DNA of 64,000 nucleotides from Dioscorea cayenensis subsp. rotundata (lineage: Eukaryota; Streptophyta; Magnoliopsida; Dioscoreales; Dioscoreaceae), in the NCBI RefSeq assembly GCF_009730915.1, contig NC_052472.1:930001-994000 (forward strand). The letters are read 5' to 3'. How positions within the stretch are numbered: the first letter of the stretch is position 1; each line of letters begins with the position of its first letter. A program made the position numbers and the translations under genes. Shown here in pieces: positions 56,761-64,000 of the stretch. Below the pieces are notes generated by a model. It had not been told where the DNA came from, did not search any database, and worked only from the letters and a program-made list of their open reading frames with translations.

Positions 56761-58980
56761 TTACTTATGAACTCCATATATATATTCATCATAATTAATT
56801 AATTTATTTTTAATTTTTAATTTTTATTAAATTTTTATTTTTCATTTGTTTGATCTGTGCTTTTAATATTTTAATAGAATATTAAAATTACTGGAGTAAG
56901 AGTTAGACAAGGAGTATGCGTGAAAAGATAAAGAGGATAATATAGGAGTATTATTGTAATTTTAATTTAATTTGGTCTTAGATTAGCATGTCATTTGTTT
57001 TAAATTATTTATTTTTAATTTTTTTATGCCAAACCATCAATCAATTATTTTTAATATTGAAAAAATATTAAAAACACATGATGCATTGTAACTGATGTGA
57101 TAGATGCACTTAAAGTAAAAAGTTTTATTTTTAAACATTTAATTTTAATTAATACTAATTAATTTAATATTTAGTCATTATAAAAGAGATTCCTTTAACC
57201 CATTATTTAAAAAATATTTTTCTCACGATGTACTCTGAAAATTTATAAAAAAAAAAATATTTTTCTTTAAAAAACTCATATATTTACCTTTTTAATTTAA
57301 AATGAATCATGCAATACCTATTCTATCAGTGCTCATATGAACAAAATTTTTAAATTCTAAAAATAGCTATTTTTTAAAAAATTAAGATGAGTGCAATTAT
57401 AAAACTTATTAATGTTTTATTTAAATAATACACCTAAAATGGTCTACAATGATATTCATATACTTTGTCTTTGAATATAGTTATTAATGCCAATATTAAA
57501 TAAAAATAAACATCTTAACTAAGATACTTGCACTAAATAGCATTATCATCATACATACAACATTACATTTTTCTAATTTGTTCTATTACTTCAAAAACTA
57601 TATTAGAAGACCATTCTGATTTATTATCATCAACTAAATAAATTATAGCTATGAAATAGAATATTTTAATCAATCAATAATTCAATTTTATTAAAAAAAT
57701 TACATTTTGTCAGTAAGCTTTTTGAAAGTATGAATTTTAACCATAAATTTAAAAATTATGGAAAATATTTTAAAACCTAATCAGACTGATTTGATTAAAG
57801 AAAAATTTTCTAAAAATTCCCTGTATATTTTCATTAGGATTAGATAGCCCCTTTGACTTTTGTTTTGAGTTTTTAGTGTTTATTTTTAAAATTTATTCCT
57901 TTTTAATCTTTTTATTCATAATAGTTTAATAGAATGCTGAAAATACCTTCACACCTACAATAAAGAAAGAGGTAAAAATAATTAATTTTAAATTAAAATT
58001 AAAAATTTTTAAAACCAGAGATGTTTTAAAGATTTAATAAATTCAAGAGATTTTTTTAAAAACCGGAGGGATGTACTATTGCTTGCTTTTCGGTTTAATT
58101 AAAAAATGTTAAGATTTGTTTTGATTTTTGAATAATAACTAAATATTTTTGAATATGATAAATACAAACCTTTTTTCGGGTGAGGTAGGCTAATATGCGG
58201 GATAATGACGCCCTGCCAAATGAGTCAAAGATGAAATATCATAAACCACATCTCCATAATAATAAACCCTTTTCTCATGCAACCCTAAAGTCGTAAAAAA
58301 AACACCCCTCACACAAGTCTAAGAGGACTTAGTAATAAATAGTACTCTACAATATGTTCGTCCTATTTACACAATATTATACAATACCAAGACCAAAAGT
58401 TTTGATCTTTAGGTTGCCCATTCACCATTTTAATAAAGATTCTACTGGGCTACCATTACACAAAGTTTAATTTGTATAGTATTAAAAATCAATAAAATAT
58501 CCAAATTATTAAAAAACTAATAAATTAATGATATGTAAATAAGTAATAAAATAAGCAAATATAAATAAAATTCATACCTAAAATTACTTAGAAAAATAAT
58601 TAATCAATAATAACAAAGAGAAGAGTTTTAGCTCTTTTACAGATATCTCAAAACACACGAATCAAAACCCATGTATATAAAATTCATCAAAATACATTAA
58701 AAATGTAATAAAAAAGATTAAAATTGAGGAGATAACACATTGACATTTATGTTGTTAACGCAACAATATTTTTTAATTTAAATTTTTTTTGACACAAAAC
58801 AATAAGTATTTTTATTTAAGATTAATAGTCAGTAATGTGCACTGGTGTGAAAAAGCATCACGAGCTCAACAATATTATGTCTTTATCTTGAGTAGGTTTT
58901 GATCCTGGATCTCCAAAAAAATGAATTTTTTTTTACGGTAATGTATAAATATTTCATAACACAAAACAATAGTTGATTTA
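56761..58980. other. AT-rich intergenic DNA with one solo repeat copy
   Basis: No gene supported. 58866-58925 (gctcaacaatattatg, ttgatcctggatctcc) resembles the SINE-like unit at 56.6 kb and a fragment near 23950. The rest is low-complexity A/T sequence. Confidence 0.5.
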
Positions 58981-59000
58981 TGATAGTTATAAAATCATGT

Positions 59001-59017
59001 CACGTGCATGGCACGTG
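59001..59017. promoter_or_regulatory. Paired G-boxes upstream of MED14
   Basis: cacgtg at 59001-59006 and again at 59012-59017 (context cacgtgcatggcacgtgg), about 300 bp upstream of the start codon. Paired ACGT elements at this spacing are typical bZIP/bHLH targets. Function is inferred. Confidence 0.5.
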
Positions 59018-59306
59018 GCACAAAAGGAAGAGGTTTGTTCGATTGGGCTTCGGATCGGATCGGAAGTTCTGGAAGTCGACTTCCGTCCTTTTTTTTCCCA
59101 CACGAACTTAAAAACGAACTGGAATTTAACCATCAACGAATCGAAAACAAAACGAATTAAAGCGAGAAAAATCCCAAGCTCTTCTCCTCCGCGATTTGAA
59201 CCAAGAACCCAAGCCCTAATGAGAAGGATCACCGTTCTTGGAGCTCAGAGGAAGGCCTAACCTCGTGGTGGCTGTGGCAGAGGAGGAGGAGTGGGGAACG
59301 GGTGGC

Positions 59307-62300
59307 ATGGCGGCGGAGCTTGGGCAGCAGACGGTGGAGTTCTCGGCGCTCGTTCGAAGAGCGACGGAGGACTCATTTCTTGCGCTTAAGGAGCTTGTGG
59401 AGAGGTCCAAGGCGCCGGAGGAGCAGTCGGATTCTGAGAAGAAGATTGAGCTTTTGAAGTATATTGTGAAGACTCGCCAGCGGATGCTGCGTCTCCATGT
59501 GCTTGCTAAGTGGTGTCAGCAGGTCAGCGCTTTTTCTTTTTGCTGTTTTCTTTTCGAAATTTGGGTTGGAGACGATGAATCTGGTTTCCTAGGGTTTATC
59601 TGGAAAGGATTGTTTTTGCTGCTTTAGGGCTTTAGGAATGAATTAGGGTGGAGGAATCATGAGCCTGAAGCTGGTAGTCAGGCTTCTGCATTGAGGCGTA
59701 ATAAATTTGGGTGTCTATGAAGAATCAAATTAGGAACTTGAAATTCTTGGGGTTTACCCGAGAAAGATTTATTCTTGTTGCTTTAGGGATTTTGGAATGG
59801 ATTAGGGGAAGAGATATCAGGAGTTAGTCATGGTAATCTGGTTTTGGCATTGGGACTTTATAAATCTTTGTCCTGGAGATGGTGAATCAAGTTAAAAAGA
59901 AACTTGAGATTCTTAGGGTTTGTCCAAGAAAGGTTTTTTGTGTTTTTGTTGCTGTAGGGCTTTTGGAATTATTTAGAGGAAGAGATATTGTGTGCCATCA
60001 GGCTTCTGCAATGAGGCGGCATAATTTTTTTCAATGGAGGTAAAGAATTAGGTTAAAAACTTGTTTATCCAAGAAAGGTTCATTTTGTTGCTTTAGGGTT
60101 TCTGTAAATATTTAGAGGGAGATATCTCGTGAACCTGAAGCTCAATGGGCACAACAGCAGGAATTAATTGTAACAATGTGGCTTGTGCAGTGAGACCTAT
60201 AAGTTTTGGGTGTGTATACAAAGAATCGATGTAGAAACTTGTCGTTTTGAGGTTTTAATGGGCAAAGGCTTGATCTTGTTGTTTTAGGTCTTTTGGAAAG
60301 AATTAGGTCAACAGTTATCATGAACCTGATGGTCAATGGCCATAAATCAGGAATGATTGTGGTAAAGTAAGGTTTGTACATTTATACCCATAGTTGTCGA
60401 AGGCGTAAGGCGTAAGGCGCATCTAGGGGCTAGGCGTTTGTGCCCTCCTGAGAGACACTGATAAAAAAAATTGAAAAATAGTTTATGTTATATGTTTTAA
60501 TTTTTTTTTAATGTCCTAAGATTAATATCATAGAAGACATAAAAATATAAACATACAAAATAATTTTCAAATGTTCAATACAAAATGCAATAATATGATA
60601 TAATGGATGCATTGAGTCATGAGTCCCAACTTGTATAATAAAATCTAGTGTCTATCATCATTATCATCACCACCAACATCATCAATTTTCTCTTCAAATT
60701 TATCATTCTCTTTATCTAAATAATCATCTCCAAAATTTTCTTCGGCATCATCACCATCTTTAAGAAATTAGGTGGGTTCTCAAACTAGCAAATGACACCT
60801 CGTCTTTCCCCTTTGATGGCCTAGAGCTGAAGGGCTGAGTTTTGTATTCTGCTTGACGGTGGTTGCCCTAATTTTAAGTGGATTTTGATTGCTTGTTTTA
60901 GTTTTATATAGGCTTTTCTTATTTTCAGTCACCAAGATGTGTGGACAATATTTAAAGTTGAAGTAAAAATAAGAAAATGTAACAAAATTGGCAAATGCTA
61001 TGGGGTGTGCCTAGGCCCTCACCAAACGTCTGGCATGTAAAGGCACGCGCCTTCTTAACATCGCCCGCCTGACATGCATAAAGGTGCATGCCTTTGAGCC
61101 TTGTGTGCCTTGCGCCTTGAGCGTGCCCCTCTGACAACTATGTTTATACCAATATCATTCCCTATCTGATAGACCTCGCATTTGGCTGAATGAAGAACTC
61201 TGTAATGAGAATTTGACAGATGATTTTAATCTTATTGCTTTGAGATTCTTTGACACGTTCTGCTGGTAGTGAACTAGACATACACTATATTACTTTACTT
61301 GGAGTGGGTTGAATTTGTGTGGCTGCTTTTTCCAAACTGTGCTTCACTAGAGTATCTGAAGGTTTTATATCTTTTTGATGTGAATGTGGCGAAATACTTG
61401 CTGTATTGCGATCTTTAGTTCTGTTATATTTCTATAGAAATGGATGTGAGGGATGCTAATAAGGAGACATGGTTCACCTTTTGTTTATCTTGTTCTCCGA
61501 TTTGTGTCAAAATGACATAGTTTGTACTATTTCAAGCATGTTAATACCTTGCTTTTCTCTTTAAAAGCTTGAAGGTTGTCAAAAGATGACAAGCTTGGCT
61601 GCTTGCTCAATTAGTATACCTTGTTCTTTGTGGGGCTTAGATTATGGAATTTAGGTACAGGATTGGCTGCTAACGTACATATAACTATGTGCTGTTATAT
61701 TTGTTATACACACAGAGAGATTGATTCTTACCTCGACAATTTAACCCTCAAAGCTTGAACAAGAAATTTATACTGCTAGTATTTGACATGAGCTCCTTGC
61801 TTTACATATAGTTGGCTTATAATGTATTCCCTAGAGATATTGTGAACCACTAAATTGTTAGAGTTCCCTTCTCTTTGTGATTGGGGCTAGGCTACCATTT
61901 AGGTCTTTGAGCTTGGAGGATGCCCCCAACAGGCCCTCCTTCATTCCGTTTGGAAGTTCAGGGGGATGCTGTGATTTTAACTAGTGATATCTGTAGTCCT
62001 GATCCATGTAATGTTCTAAATTATAAATTCTGATTTCTACAGGTTCCGTTGGTTCAATACTGCCAACAGCTCTCATCAACTCTTTCCAGCCATGATACAT
62101 GTTTTGTCCAGACGGCTGATTCACTATTCTATATGCATGAAGGCCTCCAGCAAGCTCGTGCTCCAGTGTTTGATGTTCCTTCTGCACTTGAGGTTCTTCT
62201 TACAGGGAATTATTGGCGGTTACCAAAATGTATAGAAGATTTGGGAATGCAGAGCGTACTTGCTGAGGATCAGCAGGGGCCCACTCTGCAGAAGTTGAAT

Positions 62301-63119
62301 GCTCTTCTGCGATCAAAACTTCTTGAAGTTTCAATCCCTAAAGAAATTTCTGAAATTTCAGTGTCTGATGGTACTGCTGTTATTCGCGTGGATGGGGAGT
62401 TCAAGGTGATCCTTTCTTTGGGTTATCGTGGCCACTTATCTCTTTGGAGGATACTGCATTTAGAATTGCTTGTTGGTGAGAAAAAAGGGCCTGTTAAACT
62501 TGAAGAAACACGGCGTTATGCACTTGGGGATGATCTGGAGCGTAGAATGGCTGCGAGTGACAATCCTTTCATGATTTTGTATACCATTCTTCATGAGTTT
62601 TGTGTTGCCCTTGTTATGGACACTGTCATTCGGCAGGTCCAGGTTCTACGCCAGGGCAGGTGGAAAGATGCGATACGCTTTGAACTTATTTCTGATGGTT
62701 CTTCTGGACAAGGGGGAAATTCTAATGTTATGCAATTATCTCAAGATGGTGAAGTTGATTCTTCTACTCTAAAAACCCCTGGGTTGAAGATCTTTTACTG
62801 GTTAGATTCTGAGAAGAATGTCGCAGGATCTGATTTGACTTCATCTCCATTTATCAAAATTGAACCAGGGAAAGATCTGCAGATAAAGTGTCTGCACGGT
62901 TCCTTTGTTATAGACCCATACACAGACAAAGAGGCTGAATTTTCACTTGATCAAAGTTTCATTGACATAGAAAAGCTCTTGCTAAGAGCTATATCTTGCA
63001 ACAGACATACTCGGCTCCTGGAAGTTCAGAGAGAGTTGAGCAAAAATGTTCAAATTTGCCAGACATCTGGTGATGTTGTTCTGAAGCGTGGAGGCGAATT
63101 TGATGTTGGCTTCTGGAAG
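59307..63119 (+). CDS. MED14: Mediator subunit 14 (MED14/STRUWWELPETER), 5' part only
   Basis: Two coding exons are in the window: 59307-59522 and 62043-63119, giving 431 residues in phase. The gene continues beyond 64000; MED14 is about 1,700 residues, so roughly a quarter is seen. The start is the first in-frame ATG (MAAELGQQTVEFSALVRR). The conserved MED14 N-terminal domain follows: LLKYIVKTRQRMLRLHVLAK, then QTADSLFYMHEGLQQARAP, RSKLLEVSIPKEISEI, GYRGHLSLWRILHLELLVG, LGDDLERRM, MDTVIRQVQVLRQGRWKDAI and AEFSLDQSFIDIEKLLL. MED14 is the scaffold joining head, middle and tail modules of the Mediator complex, which bridges transcription factors and RNA polymerase II. Intron 1 (2,520 bp) holds a decayed tandem repeat and a hAT-like insertion. 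No frame breaks. Confidence 0.96.
59590..60375. repeat. ~5 degenerate tandem units (142-185 bp) in MED14 intron 1
   Basis: The block ttgttgctttagggctttt(gg)aat recurs near 59613, 59777, 59948, 60090 and 60275. Shared neighbours are agagatatc, aggcttctgcattgaggc and agaaacttg. The first unit starts almost at the exon 1 donor. Confidence 0.8.
60389..61142. mobile_element. hAT-like non-autonomous transposon in MED14 intron 1
   Basis: 754 bp. The termini catagttgtc and gacaactatg are perfect 10-bp inverted repeats. An 8-bp duplication tttatacc flanks both sides (60381-60388, 61143-61150), the hAT signature. Sub-terminal regions are rich in aaggcg/cgcctt. On the minus strand, 60655-60770 reads an Asp/Glu-rich peptide (DGDDAEENFGDD...DDVGGDDNDDD) that may be a remnant of a transposase C-terminal tail. 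There is no intact transposase. Confidence 0.85.
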
Positions 63120-64000
63120 GTTGGTTTTTTGTCAAAGATTTTAGAAATCCCAATTATTTGCCTTCACCTATGCTTTTGATTTTTTTCACATGTCAATGAT
63201 TTATATTTCAGTCAGTAAGGTAGAAAGCAGTGTTGAAAATTTTATCTTTAGGTGCATTTGCAGATCTACTAATTTCAGTGATTTTCTGATATAAGTAAAA
63301 GAGGAAATGCTTAACGAAAACTGGAGCGTAGAATATATCGATTGAAGTAGATGATATTAGCAATAGTATGCCATTATATGTATAATTTCACAATTGCTCA
63401 GATTATGAGATTGTTGCTACATATCTATCATGGCTTCATTGACTTGTAATGTTGGTATTGACTTAAAGGATTGTTAAGATTGTCACCCATGTGAAACATT
63501 TGGAGGTAAAAATTTTGGCCCATGGTCAAATTGTTAGATCATGGATGAGTAAGTGATTTTTACCCAAAATTTCTGTATAGCTTGTCTACTGCTGTTTTAC
63601 CGTGTTGTTGATAGACCCTTCTTTGCTGGTTGCCTTCCTTTATAGATTGTTTTTTGGCTGATGTTCCGTTGCTACCTTGTGTCCTATGTATTGTTATCAC
63701 TAAGTGAGGTTTTATTTTTTTTTATTATTATTTTTATTTTAAAAATCTGTTCTGCAGTAATGCTGTGGGTATGAACATTAGTCACCATTAATTTTTACTT
63801 TAGTTTTTGCCTTTATTTTTCTCCGCTTTCCTTTTTGTGGCAAAAAGACTATGCAAGTTTTCTAATTATAATATTATTTGTCGGATAAGGTCCATCATAG
63901 GTCGTGATAGTGTTGTTAGACACAAGTTTGAGTCTTTAATCATTGAGAGAGTGAATCTTTGTTGGATTCTAATCCATTCTATTTATGTGAATAGCCAATA
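63120..64000 (+). other. MED14 intron 2 (runs past window end)
   Basis: Starts with a GT donor directly after TTCTGGAAG and shows no further MED14 coding text before the window ends. T-rich, with no other gene. Confidence 0.7.

Noticed and set aside
59238-59306. Earlier MED14 start
   Set aside because: The extension begins with TTG, not ATG. ATG at 59307 gives the family's conserved N-terminus.

Overview
This is nuclear DNA of a flowering plant. The genes carry many GT-AG introns, their products are plant-type (a tomosyn/LLGL protein, an acidic-tailed HMGB, an At1g01540-type receptor kinase, BURP, EXORDIUM-like, SRPK, a VARLMG-motif/TRM-like protein and Mediator 14), and the spaces between them are AT-rich with MITEs, SINE-like elements and microsatellites. 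Wording of the MED14 and TRM-like proteins reminds me of non-grass monocots, but I cannot fix the species. Exon models were built by hand from splice sites and reading phase. They were not aligned to transcripts.

Layout. 1-10829 (+): 3' three quarters of a tomosyn-like gene. 11903-13457 (-): HMGB. 13.6-18.3 kb: intergenic, with a MITE. 18357-22187 (-): receptor-like kinase. 22.3-32.6 kb: gene-poor, with SINE-like copies, a minisatellite and a 1000-base N gap. 32674-33759 (-): BURP gene, probably broken, followed upstream by an 18-copy array of a 49-bp unit. 36546-37622 (-): EXORDIUM-like gene with 5-6 tandem copies of its upstream region, the series being interrupted by a Tourist-like element. 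40-46 kb: intergenic, with a 240-bp tandem duplication and a foldback element. 46126-50558 (-): SRPK-type kinase. 51596-54200 (-): TRM-like gene with a probable GC-AG intron. 55.7-59 kb: repeats, including one inverted and three direct copies of a SINE-like unit. 59307-63119 (+): 5' part of MED14, running past the window end, with a hAT-like element in intron 1.

The genes are unrelated neighbours, not an operon or pathway cluster. Two patterns stand out. First, tandem duplications of 50-250 bp recur in promoters, introns and intergenic DNA. Second, there are five single-base frame breaks in four genes, every one at or beside a run of 3-4 identical bases, which points to consensus errors at least as much as to pseudogenes. 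I found no convincing new gene system. The BURP and EXORDIUM-like upstream arrays are the most unusual structures.
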